From positions 1-64,000 of the forward strand of contig DASRFR010000059.1 in NCBI GenBank assembly GCA_035651455.1: a stretch of 64,000 nt of DNA. The letters run 5' to 3'. The position numbers and the translations under genes are program-made. Under the pieces are notes generated by a model. It was not told the DNA's origin, did not search any database, and saw nothing but the letters and a program-made list of their open reading frames with translations. Below are positions 8,698-17,774 of the stretch, piece by piece. Origin of the DNA: DASRFR01 sp035651455 (lineage in GTDB: Bacteria; Acidobacteriota; Terriglobia; Terriglobales; Acidobacteriaceae). Numbering within the stretch: the stretch's first letter is position 1; each line of letters starts with the position of its first letter.

Positions 8698-9576
8698 TCA
8701 CAGCTTCTGCGGCTTTGGATTATTGGGGTCAGAATAGTCGTAAAATCCCTTGCCCGACTTGCGGCCATACCAGCCTGCCATCACCAGGCGCTTCAGCAGC
8801 GGCGGTGATGCGAAGCGGCGTTCCTTGAACTCGTCATACATCACGTGGGTAATGTAGTAGGTGGTGTCGAGGCCGACGAAATCGAGCAACGTAAACGGGC
8901 CCATGGGATAGCCGCAGCCCAGTTTCATAGCATTGTCGATGTCCCCAATTGAGCCGACACCCTCCTCGTAGGCGCGAATGGCGTCCAGCAAGTAAGGCAC
9001 GAGCAGCCGGTTGACGACGAAACCTGTTTTGTCGCTGGTACGAACGGGAACCTTGCCTAGTTTTTTCCCGAATTCGTACGCGGTGTCGTAAACAGCATCC
9101 GCAGTGGCAATGGTGCGCACCACTTCGACCAATTTCATCAGCGGCACAGGATTAAAGAAATGTAGTCCGATAAAGCGCTCGGGACGCTGAGTTGCACTCA
9201 TGAGCTCGGTCACCGAAATGGAAGAAGTGTTGGTGGCGAAGATTGCATCCTTTTTCACGACCGTGTCGAGCGCCGCGTACATCTCCCTTTTCTGTTGTAC
9301 GTTCTCGATGATGGCCTCAATGATAATGTCGCGGTCTGCCAGGTCTTCCCTCCTGGTCGTGCCTTTGAGGCGCGCGCGGACGGCTTCCGGCTTTTCTTTC
9401 AAGGTACCCTTTTCGGCGAACTTGGACAGCGATTTCTCGATTCCCGCGAACCCCTTATCCAGGTATTTCTGCTCCACCTCGAGCACGGTGACATCAAACC
9501 CGGCCGTCGCCGCCACTTGCGCAATGCCCGAGCCCATCAGCCCGCAGCCCAGAACTCCTACTTTCCTGATTTCCAT
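8698..9576 (-). CDS. 3-hydroxybutyryl/3-hydroxyacyl-CoA dehydrogenase
   Basis: NAD-dependent oxidation of 3-hydroxyacyl-CoA, 292 aa, stand-alone type. The Rossmann dinucleotide site VGVLGCGLMGSGIAQ starts at residue 6. The catalytic segment GLHFFNPVPLMKLVEVV holds the His of the HAD His-Glu pair, and the C-terminal domain carries the FVVNRLLVPYLLDAIR helix and GCGYPMGPFTLLDFVGLD. It is upstream of the enoyl-CoA hydratase on the same strand, with GAGG before the ATG. The electrons of this pathway would reach the quinone pool through the ETF system at 14-18.5 kb, which is inference from proximity. Confidence 0.93.
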   Translation of the reverse strand: MEIRKVGVLGCGLMGSGIAQVAATAGFDVTVLEVEQKYLDKGFAGIEKSLSKFAEKGTLKEKPEAVRARLKGTTRREDLADRDIIIEAIIENVQQKREMYAALDTVVKKDAIFATNTSSISVTELMSATQRPERFIGLHFFNPVPLMKLVEVVRTIATADAVYDTAYEFGKKLGKVPVRTSDKTGFVVNRLLVPYLLDAIRAYEEGVGSIGDIDNAMKLGCGYPMGPFTLLDFVGLDTTYYITHVMYDEFKERRFASPPLLKRLVMAGWYGRKSGKGFYDYSDPNNPKPQKL

Positions 9577-9737
9577 TTTCTTGCCTCGATCTACGATTGC
9601 TGAGCAATAATTTTAGGGAACAAACCGACTATCTTCGCAGACTTGCATGGATTCGCACAACTTGCGCGACTTGCTCCACGCGGATGCTCCTGTTTGCCCG
9701 CGGCGCGACATGACCGTTATGATCTTGCTACCGCCTC

Positions 9738-11225
9738 ATGAACCACCGCCGGTCCTGGCATTACGCTTCCACTGCGACCCTATGGGCGGCGCTGCTCGCA
9801 TCGCAGGCTGCTGCACAAACAGCACAAACACCCGCGCCTATTTCGAACTCTGCGGCTGTTGCTCCATCATTGTCAATCTGCTCAGCTTGCATTCGCGCGC
9901 ATCTCGAATTTCTGGCGGGAGACGCACTACAGGGCCGCGGCAGCGGGACACACGACGAGCTGCTGGCAGCGACTTACGTTGCCTCAGAACTCCGGGCTTA
10001 CGAAATCGAACCTGCTGGGGACAATGGCGGGTACCTGGAAGAGATCACAGTCATCCGGCAATCTTTCACAAAGCCTCCCACACTCACAATTGCACTGGCG
10101 GACAAGTCGGCTTCTGGTCATGTCATCACATGGACGCACGGACAGCAGATGCTGGTAATCGATGCGACGCAAACTGAATTTTCAGGTTCTCTGCAGAAAA
10201 TCGATGCCGACGTTGGCCAGTCAAAGCTTCAGCCTGGCGCCGTCGTTTTCCTTAGCGGCAAGGACGAGAGGAAGCTTGCTGAAGTCGCATGGAGCCTGGC
10301 CTCCCAGGGCGCACTCGCGGTGCTGATTCCCGCGAGCACAGAACAACAGGATAACTGGGCCGATTTGGGACAGAAGAATCCGGAATTGCGACCACAGTTG
10401 GAAGGACGAGGTCAGAACCGCCGGAAGAAGAACTTAAACATCCTGGCGCTGAATCACGAAGCCGAAACAGCTCTAAAAAATGCCGCCGACGGCACTCCGG
10501 TACACTTCAAAGGAACTGGCAGCGCCGCTGAGAAGAGCAAAACCTGGAATGCAATTGGCATTGTGCGCGGCCAGGATAAAGCGCTGCAGAACAGTGCGGT
10601 CCTGCTCTCCGCTCACATAGATCACCTCGGCATTGGGCCCCCCGTGAACGGCGATCGCATTTACAACGGTGCCGACGATGATGCTTCTGGGGTCGCGGCA
10701 GTGCTCGAGTTTGCCCGACTGCTGGGCGAGCAGCCGCCTAAGCAGACGCTGATTTTGGCCTTTTTTGGCAGTGAGGAGGTCGGGGACTTGGGGTCAACTT
10801 ATTTCGCCGAGAATCCGCCGGTGCCGCTCAGCGCCATCTCCGCGGCGCTTGAATTTGAGATGATCGGCCGCCGGGACCCGGCTCTCAGCGACAACAAACT
10901 ATGGCTTTCTGGTTGGGACCGGTCGAACCTTGGGCCGGAACTCGTCAGCCATGGCGCCAACATCGTTGGCGATCCTCATGTGGAACAAGGATTTTTTCAG
11001 CGATCGGATAATTATGCGCTCGCCGAAAGAGGCGTGGTTGCACAAACCATTTCAAGCTTCGGTCTTCACAGCGATTATCACAAACCAAGTGATGATCTAG
11101 CTCACCTGGATTCTGAGCATCTGGACGAAGCAATTACGTCGATGATCCGCCCGATTGAGTGGCTGGTGAATTCAAGTTTTCGTCCGCAGTGGACGCCGGG
11201 AAAGAAACCCGAGGAGGGTCCTTAA
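9738..11225 (+). CDS. Secreted M28-family zinc aminopeptidase
   Basis: A 495-aa exported metallopeptidase. An N-terminal signal peptide (hydrophobic residues 10-24, ending AAAQ) precedes a region with an inserted PA-like segment and then the M28 catalytic core. The five di-zinc ligand motifs are visible: AHIDHLG (His about 293), GADDDASG (Asp about 315), GSEEVGDLGS (Glu about 346), EFEMIGR and SDYHKPSDD (His about 448). It starts divergently from the acyl-CoA dehydrogenase gene and ends 30 bp before the convergent DUF2203 gene. Broad aminopeptidase activity on extracellular peptides is inferred from the family. Confidence 0.9.
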   Translation: MNHRRSWHYASTATLWAALLASQAAAQTAQTPAPISNSAAVAPSLSICSACIRAHLEFLAGDALQGRGSGTHDELLAATYVASELRAYEIEPAGDNGGYLEEITVIRQSFTKPPTLTIALADKSASGHVITWTHGQQMLVIDATQTEFSGSLQKIDADVGQSKLQPGAVVFLSGKDERKLAEVAWSLASQGALAVLIPASTEQQDNWADLGQKNPELRPQLEGRGQNRRKKNLNILALNHEAETALKNAADGTPVHFKGTGSAAEKSKTWNAIGIVRGQDKALQNSAVLLSAHIDHLGIGPPVNGDRIYNGADDDASGVAAVLEFARLLGEQPPKQTLILAFFGSEEVGDLGSTYFAENPPVPLSAISAALEFEMIGRRDPALSDNKLWLSGWDRSNLGPELVSHGANIVGDPHVEQGFFQRSDNYALAERGVVAQTISSFGLHSDYHKPSDDLAHLDSEHLDEAITSMIRPIEWLVNSSFRPQWTPGKKPEEGP

Positions 11226-11255
11226 GAGTTGAATACTTGCGGCACTGAAACGGAC

Positions 11256-11693
11256 TTATCTCTTTCGCTTCCCCGCTTTTTCAATGCGTTCGTCGATGGG
11301 CTTGCGTCCGGCAAATCCTTCACTGCTGCCATGCCAGTGGGTGATCTTTTTCTCGCCCATTTTCCAGCAGAGCAGCACAATCTCGCCGTCCACGACGCAG
11401 GGAAAGTCCAGCAAACCGATGTCCAGGTCCTTGACCTGAACGCCGGTAGCGGCAATTTCCGCGACGGTATCTTTAACACGCTGCAATGCTTTTTCGCGTT
11501 CGGCCTTTCTCCGGGCAAAGTGGACGATGTTCACCCGCGTACCGCCATTGAGGAAAATGCGGTGGCCCAAGTCCTGCAATTCGGCGTCGATTGCCTCGAT
11601 GTGCTTCTTGTTGTCGGTGGCAACCCGTAGCAGGGATTCGAGTACGGGCAAAAGGAGTTGGGCCTCGTCTAGGGTGAAAGTTCGTTCTGACAT
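11256..11693 (-). CDS. DUF2203 family protein
   Basis: A 145-aa cytoplasmic protein matching the DUF2203 pattern: the N-terminal TFTLDEAQLLLPVLESLL helix, a charged coiled-coil-like middle, and the signature DFPCVVDGEIVLLCWKMGE...ITHWHGSSEGFAGRKPI. The function of the family is unknown. It lies 98 bp downstream of moaA on the same strand, so it could be in the same transcript. The C-terminus is a short Lys/Arg tail. Confidence 0.85.
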   Translation of the reverse strand: MSERTFTLDEAQLLLPVLESLLRVATDNKKHIEAIDAELQDLGHRIFLNGGTRVNIVHFARRKAEREKALQRVKDTVAEIAATGVQVKDLDIGLLDFPCVVDGEIVLLCWKMGEKKITHWHGSSEGFAGRKPIDERIEKAGKRKR

Positions 11694-11791
11694 TTGTTCT
11701 TATTTTAATCGATCCGTCGGAATGCGGGTGAGTGACGGAGGGAACGTCAGGTAACCATCAAAGGCACAGGACGATTTTGAGGGTTTCAGCC

Positions 11792-12793
11792 CTAACCACC
11801 AATGTGCACCATGGTTCGGGAAGCAGGGACGAAATCGGGTTCGCCAATGTGGTGGCGGGCTTCCTTTTTTTCCACCACGCCCCGTATAAACTCGATCAAT
11901 TTATTGTCAGAGGCGCCCCGACGCATCAATTCGTAGAGATCATGGTCCCAGACGGAAAATAGACAGGTGCGGATTTTCCCGTCGGAAGTGATACGAATGC
12001 GGCTGCAATGTCCGCAGAATGGCTGGGAAACCGGCGCAATAATGCCGATTTCACCGCTGCCATCGTCAAAGCGGTAGCGCCGGGCCGTCTCGCTACGCGC
12101 ATGGGAAATCTCCACCAAAGGCCGAAACTCGGCCATGCGCTCCACAATTTCATGCAGCGGCACCACCACTTCCGGCGACCACAAGCGATCCTCTTCCAGG
12201 GGCATGAACTCGATGAAGCGCACCACTACGCCCTCTTCACGGGCGAACTTGCCGAATGGAATGATCTGATCTTCGTTAAATCCGCGCATCAGAACACAGT
12301 TGACCTTTACCGGCTCCAGGCCCACGCCTTTGGCGGCGCGAATCCCAGCCAGCACGTTGTCAAACCCGTGGGGGACCCGCGTAATCCGGGCGAAACGCTC
12401 CGGGTCGACCGCGTCCATGCTGACCGTGATGCGATGCAGTCCCGCATCTTTCAGTGGACGAGCCATATCCGCAAGCAGCTCGCCGTTGGTGGTGATCGCG
12501 ATATCTAAAGGAAGATTCTGAAGGTTACGCAGGCGCGAGAGTTCGCGCACGAAATCGATAACACCTCGACGCAAAAGCGGCTCGCCACCGGTAATGCGCA
12601 CTTTTTCAATGCCAAGTCCCGCAAAAATTCGCGCCATTCGCAGGTAATCGGCAAACGAAAGTTCGGCATAGAGCGCGCCTTCGTTACCAGTACGACAATA
12701 AACGCACTTGTAGTTACACCGATCGGTGATAGAAATCCGCAAATCGGTAATAGCACGCCCGAATTTGTCGATCAGCTGACCAGCACTTAACAT
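11792..12793 (-). CDS. moaA: GTP 3',8-cyclase MoaA
   Basis: Radical-SAM enzyme that starts molybdenum-cofactor synthesis from GTP. Length 333 aa is typical. The N-terminal SAM cluster is CNYKCVYC (Cys 26, 30, 33), followed by ITGGEPLLR. The C-terminal cluster motif CGHCSRIRITSDGKIRTC is present, and the chain ends in the Gly-Gly pair (MVHIGG) needed for activity in characterised MoaA. No other moa/moe gene is in the window. The 386 bp upstream show no recognisable molybdenum-cofactor riboswitch. Confidence 0.96.
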   Translation of the reverse strand: MLSAGQLIDKFGRAITDLRISITDRCNYKCVYCRTGNEGALYAELSFADYLRMARIFAGLGIEKVRITGGEPLLRRGVIDFVRELSRLRNLQNLPLDIAITTNGELLADMARPLKDAGLHRITVSMDAVDPERFARITRVPHGFDNVLAGIRAAKGVGLEPVKVNCVLMRGFNEDQIIPFGKFAREEGVVVRFIEFMPLEEDRLWSPEVVVPLHEIVERMAEFRPLVEISHARSETARRYRFDDGSGEIGIIAPVSQPFCGHCSRIRITSDGKIRTCLFSVWDHDLYELMRRGASDNKLIEFIRGVVEKKEARHHIGEPDFVPASRTMVHIGG

Positions 12794-13179
12794 TTAGCAA
12801 TGAGCATTCAAGCCGGGTCGCCCAGACTACAAGCGGCCCACAGAAATGGCGAAATTCCAATTGCTAAAGGCTAATCACTTCAGGAAGAGACGCAGGAGGG
12901 ACACGGAGGGGAGATCATCCTCGCAGCCGTTTCCTTTCCAAGCGCTTCTCGCGAAGCAGGGAGGCGCGGGCGTTTCCACCAGCACCCTCGGGGTGGTTCT
13001 CGCGAATACTGGCTGCTGAACTAGAGCAGCGATCTTAAATCACCCCTCGCCTCGACAGCCGGGGTATACCGTGCGGCCTCGAGGTCGGAAACTCAATCTC
13101 ATTATAGATGCACGAGGTGCGGAAAGTGCACTTCCCTTTTGTATGTTCCGGGTGTTGTGACGGTACACCTTCCAAGCCC
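12794..13179. other. Gene-free region upstream of moaA
   Basis: No supported gene, tRNA or terminator. On the minus strand TATAAT at about 13095-13100 could be a -10 box for moaA, but no good -35 lies 16-18 nt upstream. A TGCAC...GTGCA inverted repeat overlaps the same place. Confidence 0.4.
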
Positions 13180-13974
13180 TCAGCGAAGGCCGGCAGAGAG
13201 CGATTTCGAAATCGCAGACTCCGCCAAGGGCGCCATGACCTTATATGCTGCGGGATTGGGATGTAGGCCGTCCGAAGAGAGATCGCGCCTGAGCAGGCCT
13301 TTGTCGTCGATCATAGCGGAGAAATAGTCCAGGTATTGAAGACCGTTTTCAGCGCAGTATTTCTTTAGCCAATCGTTCAAGACCAAAATTTTCTCCGGCG
13401 GACGAAGCGGAAAGAAGTCGGCCGCGGCTGCCGTGTAATTATTGACCGGCGTCACCGAAGAGAAAACCACGCGTATGTTATGTGCCCGCGCCAGTTCAGC
13501 CATGTTGGCATAATTCGCCTCGATTTCGTCCAGCGACATCGGGCCGGTGTTCCCAGCGATGTCGTTGGTACCCGCGAGAATCATCACGATCTTAGGTTGA
13601 AGGTTTATAACATCTTCGCGGAAACGTATGAGCATCTGCGGCGTTGTCTGACCACCGATGCCGCGGTTCAGATACGGCTTGCCGGGGAAGTATTGCTGCA
13701 GAGCCCAGCCGTCAGTGATCGAATCGCCCAAAAAGACAACCCGGTTCTCGCCGGGAGCGGGTGGCGCGATATGGGCATTCGCATCACGGTAACGCCCCAG
13801 TTCGCCGAAATCGTTCAGGAGAACAGGAAGCCGGGAGCGGCGATATTCTTCCAGACGCTGAACCGCGCGGGACCTGGCCGTCGCCGAAGGTGCTTGCGCA
13901 GCGCCTCCTTGAGGGAACACAGGCGTCGAAAGTACCAGGAGGATGAATGAAATGCTTCCGGTCTGCACTCTCAT
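13180..13974 (-). CDS. Secreted SGNH/GDSL-family hydrolase
   Basis: A 264-aa esterase-like protein. A short signal peptide (residues 1-22) is followed by block I FLGDSITDGW with the nucleophile Ser, block II Gly in NRGIGGQTTPQ, block III Asn in LAGTNDIAGN, and block V SDGLHPN with the catalytic Asp and His. The start ATG (13972-13974) has AAGGAG 5 nt upstream. Members of this subgroup act on acetylated sugars, platelet-activating-factor-like esters or lysophospholipids; the substrate cannot be told here. It lies just downstream of the ETF-quinone oxidoreductase gene on the same strand (49 bp), but a functional link is not obvious. Confidence 0.9.
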   Translation of the reverse strand: MRVQTGSISFILLVLSTPVFPQGGAAQAPSATARSRAVQRLEEYRRSRLPVLLNDFGELGRYRDANAHIAPPAPGENRVVFLGDSITDGWALQQYFPGKPYLNRGIGGQTTPQMLIRFREDVINLQPKIVMILAGTNDIAGNTGPMSLDEIEANYANMAELARAHNIRVVFSSVTPVNNYTAAAADFFPLRPPEKILVLNDWLKKYCAENGLQYLDYFSAMIDDKGLLRRDLSSDGLHPNPAAYKVMAPLAESAISKSLSAGLR

Positions 13975-14023
13975 GAACTCTCCTTAAGAAGGAGATGGGG
14001 TTTGTTTGCAATAAGCCTGGCGC

Positions 14024-15739
14024 TCACATGCCATCGTAATTCGGGCCGCCACCGCCCTCGGGCGGGACCCATGTGATGATCTGGTAGGGATCCTGAATGT
14101 CACAGGTTTTGCAGTGCACGCAGTTGGAAGGATTCAGGCTGATTCGCTTCCCGTTCGGCGCGCTCGAGTCATCCAGCATCTCGTAGACATTCGCGGGGCA
14201 GAAATTCTGGCACGGGCTGCCGTATTCCTTGATGCAGCGTTGCTCGCAAACATTGGTGTCGTGGATGATGAGGTGGGCCGGCTGGTCTTCCTCGTGCCGG
14301 GTTCCCGAGTAATAGAGATCGGTGAGCTTGTCGAAGGTGAGCTTGCCATCTCCTTTATAAGCACCCAGCAGATGGGCTTCAGGACCGCCGTCGCGCGGCA
14401 ACTCCGAAAGCTTCTTCATGTGCTGGTAGCCGGGGGTCGCGGGATATCGGTCATACAAGCCCCGGCCGCCTGTGACCTGCTGCAGTCCTGCGTGGAACAG
14501 GCCGGCCCACAACCCATTTGCGAAAGCCTGGTGAAAGTTGCGGACCTTCCAGAGCTCGTCCTTGATCCAACTGTTTTCGACTTTCGCCTGAAAGCTCGCC
14601 AGCGTTGCGCGCGACGAATCGCTCTTTTTGAGAGCGTCGAATGCGGTCTCGGCCGCCAGCATTCCACTCTTGATTGCGAGATGAATTCCTTTGAGCCGGG
14701 CGGAGTTGAGAAATCCGGCCGAATCACCGAGGATCATCCATCCATCGCCTGCGAGGGGGGGCAGCGCCCACCATCCCCCGTAAGGCAGAGATTTGGCGCC
14801 ATAGCGGATCATCTTCCCGCCGGCAAGCAAGTTCTGCACAAAGGGATGCAGCTTGAATTCCTGCAACACACGCTGAGGGTCAAGACGCGGATCGGGATAA
14901 TCAAGACCGGTCACGAATCCAAGTGAAACCAGGTTGTCGCGACTGCCGTAAATCCACGCGCCGCCATACTCTTTGCTGGTAAGCGGCCAACCCAGGGTGT
15001 AGATAACTTCGCCGGGTGCGATACGCCCTGCGGGAACTTCCCAGAGTTCCTTCACGCCAACGCCGTAGGTTTGCGGACTGCGATCTTTGTCGAGATTCAG
15101 TTTAGCGACCAGCTGTTTGGTGAGTGATCCGCGCGGTCCCTCCGCCAGAACGGTGACTTTGGCCTTCAGATCGTAGCCGGGTTCCACGTTCGACTTCGGC
15201 TGGTTGGCTTTGTCGACGCCTTTATCATCGGTCTGAACCCCGGTTACGCGCTCGCCATCGAACAAAAGTTGCGATCCGGCGAAGCCGGTGAAAACCGTGA
15301 TGCCTGCTTCTTCCACCTTGCTTCCCAACCATTTCACGAAGCGGTTGATGGAGATCACGTAATTGCCGTGATCGCGCAGCGGAGGAGGCGTAATGGGCAA
15401 CTTCAGCTTGCCGCCCTTGGTCAGAAAATAAACTGCCTCTTCCGTGACCTCCGCATCAATCGGAGCTTCTTTTTCAAATCCCGGAAGCAGTTCGCGCATA
15501 GAGCGAGGGTCAAGCAGCGCGCCGGAAAGGCAGTGCTGACCAATTTCGCGCGACTTTTCGAGCACATAGATGTTTTCTTTGCTAAGCGGCGCGTCGGGAT
15601 TCCTGGTGTTGTGCTCGTCGATGAGCTGTGACAACCGCAGTGCGCAGGCCATTCCCGCCGGCCCGCCGCCGACGATAACGACGTCGGCCTCCATCTGCTG
15701 GCGTTCGACGCCTTCCAAGGGTTTGCGAAAAATCAGCAT
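14024..15739 (-). CDS. Electron transfer flavoprotein-ubiquinone oxidoreductase
   Basis: Membrane-associated enzyme that passes electrons from reduced ETF to quinone. At 571 aa it is full length. FAD-binding GGGPAGMACALRLSQ begins near residue 24, GDSAGFLNSARLKGIHLA marks the second FAD motif, and the C-terminal 4Fe-4S domain has CEQRCIKEYGSPCQNFCPANVYE and CVHCKTCDIQDPYQIITWVPPEGG. It ends PNYDGM like its homologues. It follows etfA by 68 bp in the etfB-etfA-ETFQO order. The first 15 residues may be dispensable, because a second ATG (MEADVVIV) stands nearer the FAD site; neither start has a clear ribosome-binding site. Confidence 0.95.
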   Translation of the reverse strand: MLIFRKPLEGVERQQMEADVVIVGGGPAGMACALRLSQLIDEHNTRNPDAPLSKENIYVLEKSREIGQHCLSGALLDPRSMRELLPGFEKEAPIDAEVTEEAVYFLTKGGKLKLPITPPPLRDHGNYVISINRFVKWLGSKVEEAGITVFTGFAGSQLLFDGERVTGVQTDDKGVDKANQPKSNVEPGYDLKAKVTVLAEGPRGSLTKQLVAKLNLDKDRSPQTYGVGVKELWEVPAGRIAPGEVIYTLGWPLTSKEYGGAWIYGSRDNLVSLGFVTGLDYPDPRLDPQRVLQEFKLHPFVQNLLAGGKMIRYGAKSLPYGGWWALPPLAGDGWMILGDSAGFLNSARLKGIHLAIKSGMLAAETAFDALKKSDSSRATLASFQAKVENSWIKDELWKVRNFHQAFANGLWAGLFHAGLQQVTGGRGLYDRYPATPGYQHMKKLSELPRDGGPEAHLLGAYKGDGKLTFDKLTDLYYSGTRHEEDQPAHLIIHDTNVCEQRCIKEYGSPCQNFCPANVYEMLDDSSAPNGKRISLNPSNCVHCKTCDIQDPYQIITWVPPEGGGGPNYDGM

Positions 15740-15807
15740 AAAAAAAATCTGCTACGGGTCCCACCTTTGCGGAGCAGCAGCACTTTCCGCGAATCCGGGG
15801 CTGAGGT

Positions 15808-16800
15808 CTAGGTTCCCGCTTTGGCTTTTTTTACTTCTTCGATCAGCGGGGGCACGATGTCGAACAAGTTGCCCACCGCCGCGTAATCGGCGATTTCGAA
15901 GATAGGCGCTTCCGAATCCTTATTTACGGCGATGATGGTGCGCGCACCCTTCATTCCGACTATGTGCTGAATGGCGCCACTGATACCTAGCGCCAGGTAG
16001 AGCTTGGGAGCAACCGTCTGGCCGGACGAGCCGATCTGGCGATCCATGGGAAGCCATCCAGAATCGCAGATGGGACGCGAGGCTGCGAGCTCGCCGCCCA
16101 GGGCTTCCGCCAATTGCTTCGCGATTTCAATATTCTTTTGTTCCTTGATGCCGCGGCCAACAGCGACGATGATCTCCGCCTGCGTAAGATCAACAGCCTG
16201 CTTGGCTTCTTTGAATACCTCGTGCGGCTTGTTGCGAATGGCGCCTTCCGGGATATCGACCGCGACCGTCTCGATCGGGGCAGCGGCGGCTCCGGCTTCT
16301 ACCTTGTCACCACGGAAAGCACCATTCTGAAAGGTTACAAACCATGGAGCGTCGCAGGCGAAGCTCACGTCGGCTGCCAGTTTTCCCTGGAACATCTGGC
16401 GGGAGAAGACGAGGTTAGCGCCTTCTTTCCTGTAGCCGATGCAGTCGCTGATCACGGTGCGGCCCATGGCGGTTGCGAGTTTGGGAATAAAATCGCGTAC
16501 CTGGTACGTGTGCGGCATCAACACCAGCTTGGGTTGCCGGGAAGAGATGAACTGCTTTAGCGCGCTCACGAAAGCGTCAGGAGTGTAAGGCTCGAGCTTC
16601 GGTGATTCGATGGCATAGACCTTGGAGACACGTTTTGCGGCAATTTCGTTAGCAAATGTGCCAGCGCTGCCGCCGACCACGGCAGCTTCCAGGTTCCAGC
16701 CGGTTTCAGCAGCGAGGGCTTGCCCCGCCGTCAGTGTTTCCCATGAAACGCGATTCAGTTTTCCTTCACGCTGCTCAACAATTACAAGGATTGTGTCCAT
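15808..16800 (-). CDS. etfA: Electron transfer flavoprotein alpha subunit
   Basis: A 330-aa subunit that carries the FAD of the ETF heterodimer. The C-terminal FAD domain shows GGELAASRPICDSGWLP, IGSSGQTVAPKLYLALGISGAIQH and the final INKD-like AVNKDSEAPIFEIADYAAVGNLF. The ATG at 16798-16800 (MDTILVIVEQ) is preferred to a TTG 21 nt upstream, since ETF-alpha proteins normally begin at this point. It receives electrons from acyl-CoA dehydrogenases and donates to the quinone oxidoreductase encoded next. Unusually, etfA is separated from etfB by two small membrane-protein genes and by a strong hairpin at 16903-16927. Confidence 0.95.
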   Translation of the reverse strand: MDTILVIVEQREGKLNRVSWETLTAGQALAAETGWNLEAAVVGGSAGTFANEIAAKRVSKVYAIESPKLEPYTPDAFVSALKQFISSRQPKLVLMPHTYQVRDFIPKLATAMGRTVISDCIGYRKEGANLVFSRQMFQGKLAADVSFACDAPWFVTFQNGAFRGDKVEAGAAAAPIETVAVDIPEGAIRNKPHEVFKEAKQAVDLTQAEIIVAVGRGIKEQKNIEIAKQLAEALGGELAASRPICDSGWLPMDRQIGSSGQTVAPKLYLALGISGAIQHIVGMKGARTIIAVNKDSEAPIFEIADYAAVGNLFDIVPPLIEEVKKAKAGT

Positions 16801-16902
16801 GCGGCAGTTCTCAATTTCCAATTTAGTGTCAGTTCTCAGAAAGCGATCTCGCCAATAGCGAGTTCAAGGCAGAGTTCCTCAGCGACAGGCGCTGGAAATT
16901 CT

Positions 16903-16927
16903 CCCCCGCGCACAGTACGCGCGGGGG
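16903..16927. other. Strong GC hairpin upstream of etfA
   Basis: CCCCCGCGC-ACAGTAC-GCGCGGGGG, nine perfect GC pairs with a 7-nt loop, in the 241-bp spacer between the small membrane gene ending at 17042 and etfA. There is no T-run on either strand, so it is probably a processing or partial-termination element. Confidence 0.5.
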
Positions 16928-17041
16928 TACATCTATCGCGAACCAAATTTTCCGCATGATCAGTAACGGGAACAATCCCGACACTACGACAGCATCTCGC
17001 TCCCAAGGTTGGATTGATCTCTGGCGGGCTCCAGCCTAAAA

Positions 17042-17260
17042 CTATTCTTCGCTCGACTCGCTGCGCGCGCTGTAACCGAAGCCCATCAACAGCAGACCCA
17101 AAATGCCAAGGGCAACGATGACTCCGAGAAACTGCGGTTCACGGCCGACCTTTACTGCGGCTGGGAGGAAAAACACCACCAGCAGATCCACCACCCAGAC
17201 CGCCAAGCCCACAAACATCAAACTACCGCCGGTTTCGCGCATTGCCTCTGTGCTTGCCAT
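17042..17260 (-). CDS. Small two-helix membrane protein in the etf locus
   Basis: A 72-aa protein with two hydrophobic helices (about residues 15-34 and 43-62) and an acidic, serine-rich end. The family is not recognised. The start is ATG 17258-17260 (MASTEAMRETGG) because GGAGG lies 6 nt upstream; a GTG 45 nt earlier is less likely. It sits between etfB and etfA with another small membrane protein, all on one strand. A role near the membrane-bound electron-transfer chain is suggested only by position. Confidence 0.75.
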   Translation of the reverse strand: MASTEAMRETGGSLMFVGLAVWVVDLLVVFFLPAAVKVGREPQFLGVIVALGILGLLLMGFGYSARSESSEE

Positions 17261-17332
17261 GGCAGCCTCCAATTCTTCGCTGCCGTCAGTATGCAAGCCA
17301 GGCACTCGGGCTTCAGTGACGTGTGAACATCG

Positions 17333-17605
17333 CTATCTGCGTCCCTCCAGTCCGTAGGGGGGAGGCGGCGGGAAATGGTGGCGAATGTAGCTGCCCACGC
17401 CGACCAGCGCCAGTCCCAATACTGCCTCAATGATGACCCACCATAGCCAGAACTGGGAACCGTTACGCAGGCCGACGTAGACGAACGAGAGCAGGATAAT
17501 GTCGAAGATCAGCAACCACTTTCCCACCGTGAGCAGGACAGCACCCAACCGGCGCCTTCCGAAAGCGGCTTCTTCCTTGACGCGTACATAGTGAAGATCC
17601 GGCAT
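17333..17605 (-). CDS. Small two-helix membrane protein in the etf locus
   Basis: A 90-aa protein: a short charged N-terminus, two transmembrane segments (about residues 22-42 and 52-72), and a proline-rich tail with five consecutive prolines. ATG 17603-17605 (MPDLHYVRVKEE) is chosen; an in-frame GTG 48 nt upstream exists, and neither has a good ribosome-binding site. It is not similar by eye to the neighbouring 72-aa protein beyond topology. The family was not recognised. It lies 169 bp after etfB. Confidence 0.7.
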   Translation of the reverse strand: MPDLHYVRVKEEAAFGRRRLGAVLLTVGKWLLIFDIILLSFVYVGLRNGSQFWLWWVIIEAVLGLALVGVGSYIRHHFPPPPPYGLEGRR

Positions 17606-17774
17606 AGCACTGCTTGGATGCGCGCCAGCAGGCTTCGGGAAGGCTGAGTGCACATCTCAGCTTCTGGCCTGCAGTTACGCAACCCACCGAAGTCGCATCC
17701 CTCGGTCGGAGGTTTGATACACACGGATTGTCAAAGAACTCGTGCGCGCGGTATTTGCCGCGACTCAGGCCGGT